Shown here: piece after piece, positions 1 through 9,783 of the stretch
Numbering within the stretch: position 1 is the stretch's first letter
Layout of the letters: every line of letters starts with the position of its first letter
Origin: SZUA-36 sp963749115
GTDB lineage: Bacteria > Pseudomonadota > Gammaproteobacteria > Xanthomonadales > SZUA-36
NCBI GenBank assembly: GCA_963749115.1
Contig: CAVVLP010000002.1
Coordinates: forward strand, 558,001 to 622,000
DNA length: 64,000 nucleotides
Direction of reading: 5' to 3'
The notes under the pieces: model-generated
The model's input: the letters and a program-made list of their open reading frames with translations, nothing else
Database searches by the model: none
Told to the model about the DNA's origin: nothing
Program-made: the position numbers and the translations under genes

Positions 1-685
1 TGCGAAGTGCAGCACAGACGGCCTTCACAAAAAATGACATCAGGCCCAGCTTGACGCCATGTTCCTTTTCAAAAGTCTCTTTGTATTTCTTGCGTATATC
101 CATGACAGCTTTCAAATCCACCTCGTTAAATGAGGTCAGAATGGCTGCCGTGTTTTGCGCCTGTTTCATCCGTTCAGCAATGGTTGAGCGTAAACGCGTC
201 ATCCTGACGCGTTCTTCAGGCCGTTCACCGGTTGGCTTGGCACTGCTTGTGTGCTTAATGAGATCGCCCTTGGTGATGCGTCCGCCACGTCCGGTGCCGG
301 CAACGCTGCTGATGTCGGTTTTTTCTTCCTCGGCCAAGCGTCTTGCGGCGGGACTCAGTTTTGCAGTATCGCCAACGGGCGCTGCAACAGCTTCAGCCAC
401 TTCTGCTTGCGGTGCATCCTGAACGGGTTCTGCCGCTGCCTCAACAACGCCTTCTTCAATGATTCCGAGCAATTCATCACTGGTCACGGTTTCGCCGGTA
501 TCACGAAGGATTTTGCTGATGACACCATCAACCGGAGAGGGTACTTCCAGTACGACTTTATCGGTCTCAAGGTCAACCAGGTTTTCATCCCGGCGAATAC
601 TGTCACCGGGCTTCTTATGCCATAGGGCAACCGTCGCATCGGCGACGGACTCTGGCAAAATCGGTACTTTGATTTCTGTGCTCAT
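1..685 (-). CDS. sucB: 2-oxoglutarate dehydrogenase E2 (dihydrolipoyl succinyltransferase), partial
   Basis: This is the core subunit of the oxoglutarate dehydrogenase complex, which transfers the succinyl group to CoA in the TCA cycle. About 228 N-terminal residues lie in the window; the catalytic C-terminus runs off the left edge. Visible in order: a biotinyl/lipoyl domain at residues 1-77 with the lipoylated lysine (K43) in the motif DLETDKVVLEV; an alanine/glutamate/proline-rich linker; an E3-binding domain at about 112-148 (motif LSPAARRLAEE, then GTGRGGRITKGD); and the start of the acyltransferase domain. The start codon is the ATG whose complement is at 683-685, 27 bases after the sucA stop, as expected for a sucAB operon. 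The frame is open throughout the visible part, unlike that of sucA next door. Confidence 0.95.
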   Translation of the reverse strand, partial: MSTEIKVPILPESVADATVALWHKKPGDSIRRDENLVDLETDKVVLEVPSPVDGVISKILRDTGETVTSDELLGIIEEGVVEAAAEPVQDAPQAEVAEAVAAPVGDTAKLSPAARRLAEEEKTDISSVAGTGRGGRITKGDLIKHTSSAKPTGERPEERVRMTRLRSTIAERMKQAQNTAAILTSFNEVDLKAVMDIRKKYKETFEKEHGVKLGLMSFFVKAVCAALR

Positions 686-712
686 GGTTTTCCTCTGTTC
701 TAATTCAATGCT

Positions 713-3548
713 TCAGTATTTCTGTCCGGCACCGAGGGTGATGGCTTCTTCGACCAGTTTTTTCTGTTCTTCAATATGCACTGAATAATAGCCCACCGCC
801 GGTGATGCCGAACTTGGCCGGCCGGCGTAATACAGGGCCTGTCCCTCGTGCATATCGGCACGAAGGTTATGCATGGTCTGATACCACGCACCCTGGTTTC
901 TGGGCTCTTCCTGACACCAGGCAATTTCGCAACCGGCGAGGGTAGCTGTTAAATATATAGGATAGTTCCTGATGCGGAATCGGGTACAACTGTTCGACCC
1001 GTACCACCGCAATATCCTTTTGTGATGTTTCAGCCAGGGCATCCATCAGGTCGTAATAGACCTTGCCAGAGCACAGCACCACGCGTTTGACCTGCTGTCT
1101 TATCGTCGATCCGGTCATCATCTATGACCAACTGAAAACCACCGCTCGTCAAATCATCCAGCGTGGATGTAGACGCCTTGTTTCTGAGCAGGCTCTTGGG
1201 TGTCATGACGATCAGTGGTTTACGTGTCGACATCACTATCTGCCGGCGGATCATGTGGAACATCTGTGCAGGTGTTGTTGGAACACAAACCTGGATATTA
1301 TCGTTGGAGCATAATTGCATGAAGCGTTCCAGCCGGGCGCTCGAATGTTCCGGACCCTGGCCTTCATAACCATGGGGCAGAAACAGCACGAGACCGCATA
1401 AACGCCCCCATTTGGCTTCACCGGAACTCAGGAACTGATCAATGACAACCTGCGCACCATTGACGAAATCACCAAATTGTGCTTCCCATATGACCAGGGT
1501 TTCAGGTGCGGCGGTTGCATAACCATATTCAAAACCAAGCACGGCCTCTTCGGATAACAATGAGTCAATGATAGTGACATCAACCTGAGGGTTGATTTCC
1601 GTCAATGGCGTGTAATGGGAACCATCAACCTGGTTATGTAAAACAGCATGCCGGTGGAAGAAAGTGCCACGACCGGAATCCTGACCAACCAGGCGCAGAC
1701 CGGTGCCGGTTCTGATCAGGCTGGCATAAGCAAGCGGTTTCACAAAAACCCCAGTCCAGACGTAATTTTCCGCGAGCCATTTTCCGCCGGTCATCGATGA
1801 TTTTCTTGACCCGTGGGTGCAGGATGAAACCTTCCGGTAGCTGCTGTCATCTTTTCAGCCAGGCGTTTGATCTCGTCAATATCAACACCGGTTTCAATAC
1901 CGCTACCGGCATAACCTAAGCCATGATCAAAATTCTGCCATTTGGCCGCATGTTTGTTGGTGCGCGGATGTGACTCCACATCAGCCACCTGTTCGCCGTC
2001 ATCGAGTTTGCGGCGGTATTCGTCCATCAGCATTTGCGGATAATCAGGTTCGATGATCTTGCGTTTGACCAGGTCCTCGGCATATTTCTGCCGGGTGGTT
2101 TTCATACCGCGAATGGTTTTATACATCATCGGTTGTGTTGCAGAGGGTTCATCCGCTTCGTTGTGACCGTGTCTGCGATAGCAAATCAGGTCTATGACCA
2201 CGTCACGGTTAAATTCCTGGCGAAAATCACAGGCAATTTTCATGACATGATGAACCGCTTCCGGATCATCGGCATTCACGTGAAAAATAGGTGCATGCAC
2301 CATCTTGGCAATCGCGGTGCAATACAGGGTGGAGCGTGTATCCAGCTTATTGCTGGTGGTGAAGCCTATCTGGTTGTTGATGATGATATGCATCGTGCCG
2401 CCAACCGCAAAGCCACGTACTTCGGACATCTGGAACAGTTCCATGACCACGCCCTGACCGGAAAAAGCGGCATCACCATGGATCAGTATGGGCATGACCG
2501 TATCGAGGGTGGTGTCCTTGCGACGGACCAGGCGTGCACGTGCAGAACCTGCCACCACCGGGTTGACTATTTCCAGGTGTGATGGATTAAAGGCCAGTGC
2601 CATGTGCACTTCGCCACCCGGGGTCTGAATATCGGATGCAAAACCCAGGTGATATTTGACGTCACCGGGGCGGTCGGGATTGTTTGCGCCGTGTTTGCCT
2701 TCAAACTCATCAAATAACATGGAGGGTGATTTTCCGAGGATATTGACCAGTACGTTCAAACGTCCTCGATGTGCCATTCCTATGACAACTTCTTCAACGT
2801 CATGGGCACCGGCATACAGCATGGTTTCGTGTAGCAACGGTATCAGGCTGTCACCACCTTCAAGTGAAAACCTTTTCTGCCCGACGTAACGTGTATGCAG
2901 GTATTTTTCCAGGCCCTCGGCTGCCGTCAACATTTGCAGGATACGAAGCCGGTCTTCGTTGTTGACGTTGTAAAAACCCTGGGAGCCTTCCAGTCTTTCC
3001 CGCATCCAGTCACGTTTGACCGTATCGACCATGTGCATGTATTCAGTGCCGATGCTTTTGCAATAGACCCGCTCGCACAACTCCAGGATATCCTTGAGTT
3101 TCATACGCGGCGATGCGACCGCCAGTGAACCGGTGTCGAACTCGTGCTCAAGATCGGACTCATTCAGGTCATGAAAGTCGAGTTGGAGATCGGCGACCGG
3201 TGCGTGGTGAGGCCTACCCAATGGATCCAGTTTCGCGACTTCATGTCCACGGATACGGTAGGAGTTGATCAAGCGCGATACGCTGGCCTGTTTATGGTCG
3301 GTGAATTCGGTAGATGTTCGCCGGGTAGCCCTTGTTGTTCAAGGGCAGGTTGCGAAAACGCTCACCGACTTCAATATGACCGGTTTCCGGCGCTTCTGCG
3401 CAGCAGGCATCGATTCAAAATATTTGCGCCATTGCTCCGGTACTTTTTCCGGGTCTTCCAGCCAGGTTTCATACCAGGTTTCAATATAGGACGCATTGCC
3501 ACCATAAAGGTGCGAGGTCAGGTATAACTGCTCGAGTGTTGAGCTCAC
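713..3548 (-). CDS. sucA: 2-oxoglutarate dehydrogenase E1, multiply frameshifted
   Basis: This thiamine diphosphate-dependent E1 subunit decarboxylates 2-oxoglutarate and passes the succinyl group to SucB. The protein can be followed in pieces across frames: the N-terminal segment with YETWLEDPEKVPEQWRKYFE (about 3400-3548), the long middle (1791-3272) with INSYRIRGHEVAKLDPLG and GMAHRGRLNVLVNILGKSP, then 1030-1794, and a C-terminus ending at 713 with EEPRNQGAWYQTMHNL. Together this is about 945 codons, close to the usual 930-950. At least six frame changes are needed (near 3395, 3310, 1835, 1755, 1120 and 950). A GTG start at 3548 preceded by AAAGG is preferred; an upstream ATG at 3617 is possible. 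Because the gene is central to the TCA cycle and sucB is intact, I infer sequencing error rather than a true pseudogene. Confidence 0.9.
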
Positions 3549-3706
3549 TATTTCTTTGCCCTTTGGATTCTGCCAGTTGAAGAAATACAGGTGCTGAAGC
3601 CAAAAAGGACACAACACCCTAAAATGTCTGATACGAACATTTCATAGCCTAACCTCAAAGTATAACTGACTGGGGATGCTGATGGCACGTGCATTGTTCT
3701 GGCGGG

Positions 3707-4850
3707 TTAACCTGTACCTGTCAATTGGAAATGACCGTTGTTGATCAGCCTGGTCAGGCTATCCAGTGAAATCTGGTCCAGCATGTCAGTTCTGATCAGG
3801 GGTTGCCCGGATGCACACAGGGACTCGGCCAACCAGACACTGCAGTCGTATGCCTGGCCGGCAGCGTAAAGACGGGCACCTTCCGGGTTTTCGACCCAGG
3901 TCAGACGTGTCCAGGGGTTCCGCAATAGTCTCGACACCATCCTGCGTTTTATTGAGTAATTCTTCCGGGCTGGATAGATACGGGTGGTGGCATCGGGTCG
4001 TGCGCCAGTCTGAAACGACTCAAAAAGGCGGCGAGGTAATTATCAAGGTTTTGACTCTCATCGATGCAGGACAGCATCAACTCGCGTAAGTTTTGCAATG
4101 CCTGTCGATCGATTTCTCCGGCACGGCTACCGGTTTTCAGGTCAGGGTCCGTGTATCGTCCGCCTTCGTGATCAGAGAAAGCCAGCCATTCTCCGAGCCC
4201 CTGCAGAAGGTCGGCTGCCGATGGTGCGCGGGATCCGATGGACCACGTCATGCCAGGCTCCAGCGCTACACCATGATGCGCTATATTGGGAGGAAGGTAG
4301 AGCATGTCACCGGGTTCGAGCACCCACTCCTGCTCAGGGTTAAATTGCTTCAAAACATTAAGCGGACAATCTTGCAGCAGATCCGGCTTCAAAGGAGCGG
4401 GCAATCTGCCAGCGGCGTCTGCCTTCTGCCTGTAACAGGAACACATCATATTGATCGACGTGTGGACCAACCGAACCACCGGTGGCTGCGTAACTGATCA
4501 TCAGGTCATCGAGGCGCCACTGCGGGATGAAATTAAAGCGTTGAACCAGGGCTTGCAATGGTGCGTAATGTTTTTCCACATCCTGTACCAGCAGGGTCCA
4601 GTTTTTATCGCTCAAGGCGGCAAAATCCTCATCACTGAACGGTCCGTGTTGCCAGTGTCCAGTCCGCCGCCGCCAGCGTTCCTTTAACCAGGCGTGACTC
4701 GGCCATCTCCTCACAGGCAAGACCCGCCAGGTCATCCCCATCCAGCAGGGGTTCGAATCCGGCGATGGCCTGCCGAATCAGACAGGGTTGTTTTTGCCAG
4801 TACTGTTCGAGGAACTGTTCAGTGCTTAACGAACCCAGCGGTGCGCTCAT
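3707..4850 (-). CDS. roxA: 50S ribosomal protein L16 3-hydroxylase (JmjC/cupin), frameshifted
   Basis: RoxA (YcfD) is an Fe(II)/2-oxoglutarate oxygenase that hydroxylates an arginine of ribosomal protein L16. The reconstructed protein of about 380 residues matches the family length (about 373). It contains the WQKQPCLIRQA N-terminal segment, the DDLMISYAATGGSVGPHVDQYDVF-type core with the iron ligands H and D of the HVD motif, the segment LEPGDMLYLPPNIAHHGVAL with the third iron ligand histidine, and a C-terminal winged-helix part. The pieces lie in overlapping frames (4632-4850, 4358-4741, 3949-4479, 3707-3940), so at least three frameshifts are present. The ATG at 4850 overlaps the purB stop in an ATGA motif, so translation is probably coupled to purB. 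Confidence 0.88.
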
Positions 4851-6229
4851 CAGTCGTGCTGTCCGAGGGAGTGGGCCATTTCTGCAGCATTACCCGTATA
4901 AGCCGCTGGTGTCAGCTCCAGTAAGCGCCGTTTGGCGGCATCGGGTATATCGAGTGCCTGGACAAATTCGGCCAGTATTTCCGCGTTGATTGCTTTACCG
5001 CGTGTCAAGGTCTTGAGTTGCTCATAAGGGTTCTCAATACCATAGAGACGCATCACGGTCTGAATAGGCTCGGCCAGCACTTCCCAGCTGGAGTCGAGGT
5101 CATCAGCGAGTTTTTGTGTGTTGAGCCGCAGTTTGCCCAGGCCTTTCAGCAGCGAAGCATAGGCAATCATGCCGTGACCTGCCGCGGTGCCAATGGTGCG
5201 CAAGACGGTGGAATCGGTCAGGTCGCGCTGCCAGCGTGAAACCGGCAGTTTCTCCGCCAGGTGGATCAGCAGGGCATTTGCAACACCGAGATTGCCCTCG
5301 GCGTTTTCAAAGTCAATCGGGTTGACCTTGTGTGGCATCGTGGATGATCCGATCTCACCGGCAATGGTTTTCTGGCTGAAATAACCGATTGATATATACG
5401 CCCAGAGATCACGGCATAGATCGATCAGGACGGTATGGTAACGACTTATGGTGTGGAAACTTTCGGCCATCCAGTCATGTGGTTCAATCTGTGTTGTCCA
5501 GGGGTTCCAGGTCAGCCCCAGTGATTCAACGAACTGTTGTGCAAACCGTGGCCAGTCAAGCTCCGGGCAAGCGCAAATATGTGCATTGAAGTTGCCGACC
5601 GCGCCGTTGATCTTGCCGAGTATAGGTTGCCGGGACAGTTGATCGGCCTGACGTTGTAAACGTACTGCCACGTTGGCAATTTCTTTACCCAGGGTGGTGG
5701 GGGAGGCGGTCTGTCCATGTGTACGTGACAGCATGGCAACATCGGCGTATTCGTCGACCATGGATTTCAACGCCTGGTCTATCTCCGCAAACACCGGTAG
5801 CAATATCCGCTCACGTGCGTCCAGCATCATCAGCGCATAAGAAAGGTTGTTAATGTCTTCCGAGGTACAGGCGAAGTGCAGGAATTCAGACAAACTGCCC
5901 AGCTCATCCTGAGTTGCAAAACATTCCTTCAGATAGTACTCAATCGCCTTTACATCATGGTTGGTGGTCGCCTCAATGGCTTTTACACGCTGCGCCGCCT
6001 CCAGACCGAAATCGTCAATCAGGCCGTCAAGGAATGTGTTTGCTATTTCGCTCAGCGGTGGTACCTGTGGAAAATCGGCGCTGGCTGCTAACGCCTGGAA
6101 CCAGCGAATCTCGACGATAACCCGGTATCGGATCAGACCGTATTCGCTGAATATTTCGCGCAGACCGGCAGTGCGTCCCGCATAGCGACCGTCAACAGAT
6201 GAAACAGCAGTAAGGGAAGAAAGTTGCAT
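4850..6229 (-). CDS. purB: adenylosuccinate lyase
   Basis: PurB removes fumarate from adenylosuccinate and from SAICAR in purine synthesis. The intact 459-residue frame has the family landmarks: FACTSED at about 119-125, the RTHGQ general-acid region with H171, and the superfamily signature GEIGSSTMPHKVNP at 291-304 with the catalytic serine (S295) in the flexible loop. Length matches the usual 455-460. Its stop codon overlaps the roxA start (ATGA), giving a purB-roxA pair. It is divergent from fumC, and the two genes, both members of the fumarase/aspartase superfamily, share a 197-base intergenic region (6230-6426) that should hold both promoters. The start ATG gives the typical N-terminus MQLSSLTAVSSVDGRYA. 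Confidence 0.97.
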   Translation of the reverse strand: MQLSSLTAVSSVDGRYAGRTAGLREIFSEYGLIRYRVIVEIRWFQALAASADFPQVPPLSEIANTFLDGLIDDFGLEAAQRVKAIEATTNHDVKAIEYYLKECFATQDELGSLSEFLHFACTSEDINNLSYALMMLDARERILLPVFAEIDQALKSMVDEYADVAMLSRTHGQTASPTTLGKEIANVAVRLQRQADQLSRQPILGKINGAVGNFNAHICACPELDWPRFAQQFVESLGLTWNPWTTQIEPHDWMAESFHTISRYHTVLIDLCRDLWAYISIGYFSQKTIAGEIGSSTMPHKVNPIDFENAEGNLGVANALLIHLAEKLPVSRWQRDLTDSTVLRTIGTAAGHGMIAYASLLKGLGKLRLNTQKLADDLDSSWEVLAEPIQTVMRLYGIENPYEQLKTLTRGKAINAEILAEFVQALDIPDAAKRRLLELTPAAYTGNAAEMAHSLGQHD

Positions 6230-6426
6230 GATTTTTTAACTCTTTTTGAGGCCGCATAATGATACCACCGACGCCTGTGTAAATGACCAGCGGTTGACCG
6301 CATTCGGAACCTTTTTGTCTTGTACAGGATGTTTCCCTGAATTCCGGGAATATGGAAATGGTCGTGGGCGTATAGTTATAGATATTGACAGGTGGTTTTA
6401 TATGGATTTCAACGGGAGCTAATACA

Positions 6427-7808
6427 ATGAACGAGACGCGTACCGAACGGGATACGATGGGTGAATTACAGGTACCTGTGAACGCCTTGTGGGGTGCTCA
6501 AACACAACGTGCGGTGAACAATTTTCCGATCAGTGGTATCCCCATGCCCGCAGCCCTGATCCGCGCACTGGGATTGATCAAGGCGGCAGCAGCACGGGTC
6601 AATTGCGATCTTGGTTTACTGGACGAAAGGATCGCTGAGGCCATTATTGCGGCGGCCGGCAAAGTATCCCGGGGTGAAGTCGATAAGCATTTTCCAGTTG
6701 ACATATTCCAGACCGGCTCTGGTACCAGCAGTAATATGAATGCCAATGAGGTCATTGCACGACCTGGCCGCTCAGCATGGTGCAAACGTGCACCCCAATG
6801 ATCACGTCAACATGGGACAGAGTTCCAATGACGTGATTCCGACAGCGATCCAGGTCAGTGCGTGTCTTGAAACCTACGAGTCACTTTTACCGGCATTGCG
6901 GCATTTGCATCAGGTGTTGATTGCCAGGGCCGTTGATCTGAAAGATGTCGTTAAAACAGGCCGCACGCACTTAATGGATGCCATGCCGGTGACTTTTGGA
7001 CAGGAACTGAACTGCTGGGCACAACAGATACATTCAAATATTGATCGAATTGAAGGCAGCCCTCAAGCGTCTGAAGCAATTGCCACAGGGCGGTAGCGCC
7101 GTTGGCACGGGTATCAATGTTCATCCCGAATTCGGGCCGCGTATGTCGGTGGCTTTGACCAGGTCAACCGGTGTTGAGCTTTGTCCCGGCCGAGAATTAT
7201 TTTGAAGGTATCAGTTCGCAGGATGCATCGGTAGAACTATCCGGGCAACTTAAGACCCTGGCCTGTAGCCTGATGAAAATATCCAATGATCTGCGCTTGA
7301 TGAATTCAGGCCGCTGGCCGGTTTCGGTGATATTACCTTGCCGGCATTGCAGCCGGGTTCCTCGATCATGCCGGGTAAGGTAAACCCGGTTATAGCTGAA
7401 GCGGTTTGCATGGTTTGTGCCCAGGTCATCGGTAACGACAGCGCCATTACCATCGGTGCGCAATCCGGCAATTTTCAGCTTAACGTGATGCTGCCGATGA
7501 TCGCACACAACCTGTTGCAGAGTATCGGCATACTTGCGAGTGCCAGTCGTCTGCTGGCTGACTCAGCCATTAGGGGTTTTGTGGTCAATATTGAGTCGAT
7601 CAGGCGTTCGCTGGAACGTAATCCGATCCTGGTAACTGCCCTGAACCCCGTGATTGGCTATGAGTTGGGTGCAGCAACCGCCAAGCAGGCCTATAAAGAG
7701 GGCCGGTCGATCCGTGATGTGGCCAGGGAAACCACCGGGCTTTCCGATGAAGAACTGGAGCGCTTGCTGGACCCGCTTGAACTCACCAGGGGTGGCATCA
7801 GGGGCTGA
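6427..7808 (+). CDS. fumC: class II fumarate hydratase, frameshifted
   Basis: FumC interconverts fumarate and malate in the TCA cycle. The protein is recognisable end to end: N-terminal RTERDTMGELQVP and LWGAQTQRA, then FQTGSGTSSNMNANEVIA, HVNMGQSSNDVIPTA, KTGRTHLMDAMPVTFGQE, PAENYFEG, and the superfamily signature GSSIMPGKVNPVIAEAV at about 7356. The ATG at 6427 is preferred over the in-frame upstream codon at 6385. At least four frame changes are needed (near 6755, 7070, 7180 and 7305); one, near 7305, looks like a lost C before CGCTGG. The reconstructed length of about 460 residues is normal. The 3' end converges on and overlaps the imuA frame by 118 bases. Confidence 0.9.
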
Positions 7809-8455
7809 AGCAGTTGTGAGCGTTGGATACGTATGCCTGATGCCGGTCGTTGGCCACGGCATTTCAATACCCTGATCTGGAGACCGCCATCATCCGCCGT
7901 CAATTGTAGTCGTAATGCGGCGGGTGATGAAACGTTTGCGGCTTTACGGTCAGGGAATAAGAAAACGGTTTTTTGCGTGCGCTCTGCGGCAAGCTGTAAA
8001 CGTCGTACTTCAGCGAAGGTCAGGGTATCCGGCCAGGCCAGCACAGCACCACCGGATATACCGCGTACGACCTGCTCACAGGCCCATAAGGATTCATCCC
8101 TGTTTTGTGTGCGGATCAGCAGCAATTTCTCCAGTGCCAGGCCGTGGCCATGCAGGGCTGGCGGGTAGGGAATCCACGGTGGGTCGATCATGCTTATCCA
8201 CTGGTTTTCCTGGCTAAGCCGTGCCAGCACCGGCAACAACAGGCTCAGTTCCCCGCAACCATCCGTATCACTGACCAGCTCTGTGACCGCACCCAGTGGC
8301 CAGCCACTGCCTGGCAGGACCTCGTCGAGCACGGCATGACCGGTACCGAGTGCAGGTATGCGATGTGAAACCTGCATGCCGCGCCAGAGCAGTGGATGAG
8401 AGGCTAATTCAGACATTTTGGCAGATGCCGCACTTGAAGAAGAAGGTAATACCAC
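7691..8455 (-). CDS. imuA: translesion-synthesis-associated protein ImuA (SulA/RecA-like)
   Basis: This 254-residue protein resembles ImuA, a RecA-fold accessory factor of SOS mutagenesis, also sometimes annotated as a SulA-like protein. Visible features: the LWRG motif near residue 23, GTGHAVLDEVLPGSGWPLGA (a RecA-type beta-hairpin region), ELSLLLPVLARLS, the WISMIDPPWIPYPPAL segment, and the LRRLQLAAE-like block VRRLQLAAERT. It starts with GTG three bases after the lexA stop, so it is in the LexA-controlled operon; an ATG at 8416 is an alternative start. The last 40 or so residues are serine-rich, lack family character and overlap fumC on the other strand, so the true stop may have been lost to an indel near 7800. 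No imuB or dnaE2 follows. Confidence 0.78.
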   Translation of the reverse strand: MVLPSSSSAASAKMSELASHPLLWRGMQVSHRIPALGTGHAVLDEVLPGSGWPLGAVTELVSDTDGCGELSLLLPVLARLSQENQWISMIDPPWIPYPPALHGHGLALEKLLLIRTQNRDESLWACEQVVRGISGGAVLAWPDTLTFAEVRRLQLAAERTQKTVFLFPDRKAANVSSPAALRLQLTADDGGLQIRVLKCRGQRPASGIRIQRSQLLQPLMPPLVSSSGSSKRSSSSSESPVVSLATSRIDRPSL

Positions 8456-8458
8456 TGC

Positions 8459-9103
8459 TCAACTATCCAGGTGAGGCCGTATAACACCCACAGCCCGGCC
8501 TTCGATGACAAGCTCCTGACGACGCAGATCTATCTGGATGGGCTGAAACTCCGGGTTTTCCGGCAACAGGCTGACCCGGTGGTCATGACGTATAAAACGT
8601 TTGACCGTAACCTCGTCATCCAGGCGTGCGACTACAATCTGCCCGTTTTGAGCTTCAGGTGTACGGTGTACTGCCAGCAGGTCACCATCCAGGATACCGG
8701 CATTGCGCATGCTGTTACCCTCGACCCGCAAAAGGTAATGTGGCCGGGATGAAAATAATGAAGGGTCCACCCTGTACTCATTTTCGATATTTTCCTGCGC
8801 CAGGATCGGGCTGCCGGCCGCGACCCGACCTATCAGCGGCAGAGGTGTACGCAAGGTGCTTGCTGCAGGCAGGTTCGAGGACGACAGGGCGGTCAGGGTG
8901 ATACCACGGGAGCGCCCCGCTTCAATCCGGATTACACCTTTATGCTCGAGTGCGCGTAAATGGCTTTCTGCGGCGTTTGGTGAACGAAATCCAAAGTGTT
9001 TCGAAACGTCATTTCTGGTGGGCGGAAACCCAACGGAATCGATATGATCGGAGATGAATGTAAGGATTTCTTTTTGACGGTTGGTTAACGGTTTTGCATT
9101 CAT
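8459..9103 (-). CDS. lexA: LexA repressor
   Basis: LexA represses SOS genes and self-cleaves when stimulated by RecA filaments on single-stranded DNA. The 214-residue protein has an N-terminal winged helix (residues 1-70, with GFPPTRNDVSKHFGFRSPNAA), the Ala-Gly cleavage site at 96-97 in RVAAGSP, and the S24 peptidase dyad: serine S131 in VEGNSM and lysine K168 in EVTVKRF. It starts with ATG, 20 bases downstream of a perfect LexA operator, so it is autoregulated. imuA follows after three bases. The recognition helix reads NDVSKHF where the E. coli protein has AEIAQRL, but the operator still has the canonical CTGT-N8-ACAG form. Confidence 0.97.
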   Translation of the reverse strand: MNAKPLTNRQKEILTFISDHIDSVGFPPTRNDVSKHFGFRSPNAAESHLRALEHKGVIRIEAGRSRGITLTALSSSNLPAASTLRTPLPLIGRVAAGSPILAQENIENEYRVDPSLFSSRPHYLLRVEGNSMRNAGILDGDLLAVHRTPEAQNGQIVVARLDDEVTVKRFIRHDHRVSLLPENPEFQPIQIDLRRQELVIEGRAVGVIRPHLDS

Positions 9104-9122
9104 GCTGGTAATCCTGTTCTAA

Positions 9123-9142
9123 TACTGTAAATATATACAGTA
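9123..9142. promoter_or_regulatory. LexA operator (SOS box) of lexA-imuA
   Basis: The 20-base sequence TACTGTAAATATATACAGTA fits the enterobacterial/gammaproteobacterial LexA consensus CTGT-N8-ACAG exactly, with flanking T and A. The half-sites are at 9125-9128 and 9137-9140. It lies 20 bases upstream of the lexA start codon, so LexA bound here would block the promoter or transcript start of lexA-imuA. No second box is obvious in the 112 bases between slp and lexA. Confidence 0.93.
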
Positions 9143-9215
9143 ACAGGCTTTTTTTCAAGCACCAGGTAGTGCTAAAAGGGTAACTCCGGTGATGTGGGTC
9201 TTGTATGGTGTTTTA

Positions 9216-9737
9216 TTACCTGTAATAAGGATAACGCCAATAGGGTCCATAATACGGATAATGCCAGTAGTAAGGCCGGTACATACCGTAATAGACCCTG
9301 TCCCTGCGTTTGGGCCACAGGATCATGAATTCAAAATCCACTACCGGAAAATGATAGTCGTAATCACCCACCTTACGTACATCAATATGGATGACTTTAC
9401 CTGTAACCGTGACTTCACGACCTTTCTTGAATACTTCCGGGTCGTAAAAACCCGGTTTGCAGGCGATGAATCGTCCGTTGGCCTGGTCGGACTTCTGGGG
9501 TCGCATTGATGTCTGCAATTCCCTGGCGAGTATCTCAAAACAGGTGTATTCGCTTTCAGGGCGTGTTTCCAGTATCACGCCACCCCAGCGAACCGGTGTT
9601 TGCAGCTCTTTTTCGGTGGTGTTTTCAGGGCTCAGCGCGACGTAATCACCCTTGAGTTGCTCGGGGATGGTGGTGCAGGCGGAGAACGACAAAGTGGCCA
9701 GTATGGCAAGGCCGGCGGTGCAGGTCAGACGACTCAT
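9216..9737 (-). CDS. slp: Slp family outer-membrane lipoprotein
   Basis: A predicted lipoprotein of the Slp (starvation-inducible) family. The N-terminus MSRLTCTAGLAILATLSFSAC is a lipoprotein signal peptide with the lipidated cysteine at residue 21. The body has the family features TIPEQLKGDY, VRWGGVILET, the EILARELQ block, GRFIACKPGFYDPEVF and GREVTVTGKV. The tail is unusual, an aromatic YYGMYRPYYWHYPYYGPYW-type run of tyrosine, tryptophan and proline. The start at 9737 is set by a GGAGG seven bases upstream; the frame is open further upstream but without a ribosome site. It is the last gene of the minus-strand run after tgpA (46-base gap). Function in the family is not established beyond envelope stress. 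Confidence 0.85.
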   Translation of the reverse strand: MSRLTCTAGLAILATLSFSACTTIPEQLKGDYVALSPENTTEKELQTPVRWGGVILETRPESEYTCFEILARELQTSMRPQKSDQANGRFIACKPGFYDPEVFKKGREVTVTGKVIHIDVRKVGDYDYHFPVVDFEFMILWPKRRDRVYYGMYRPYYWHYPYYGPYWRYPYYR

Positions 9738-9783
9738 TCTAATCCTCCAGTTCATAAGGTTCAGCTCATTACTGTTCACATCG

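Noticed and set aside
2034..2582. Open frame of 182 codons on the plus strand
   Set aside because: It lies opposite the conserved middle of sucA and is explained by the codon pattern of that gene.
9143..9190. Small stem AGCAC/GTGCT beside a T run between slp and lexA
   Set aside because: The T run is on the wrong side of the stem for a terminator of the minus-strand slp transcript, and the stem is only five pairs.
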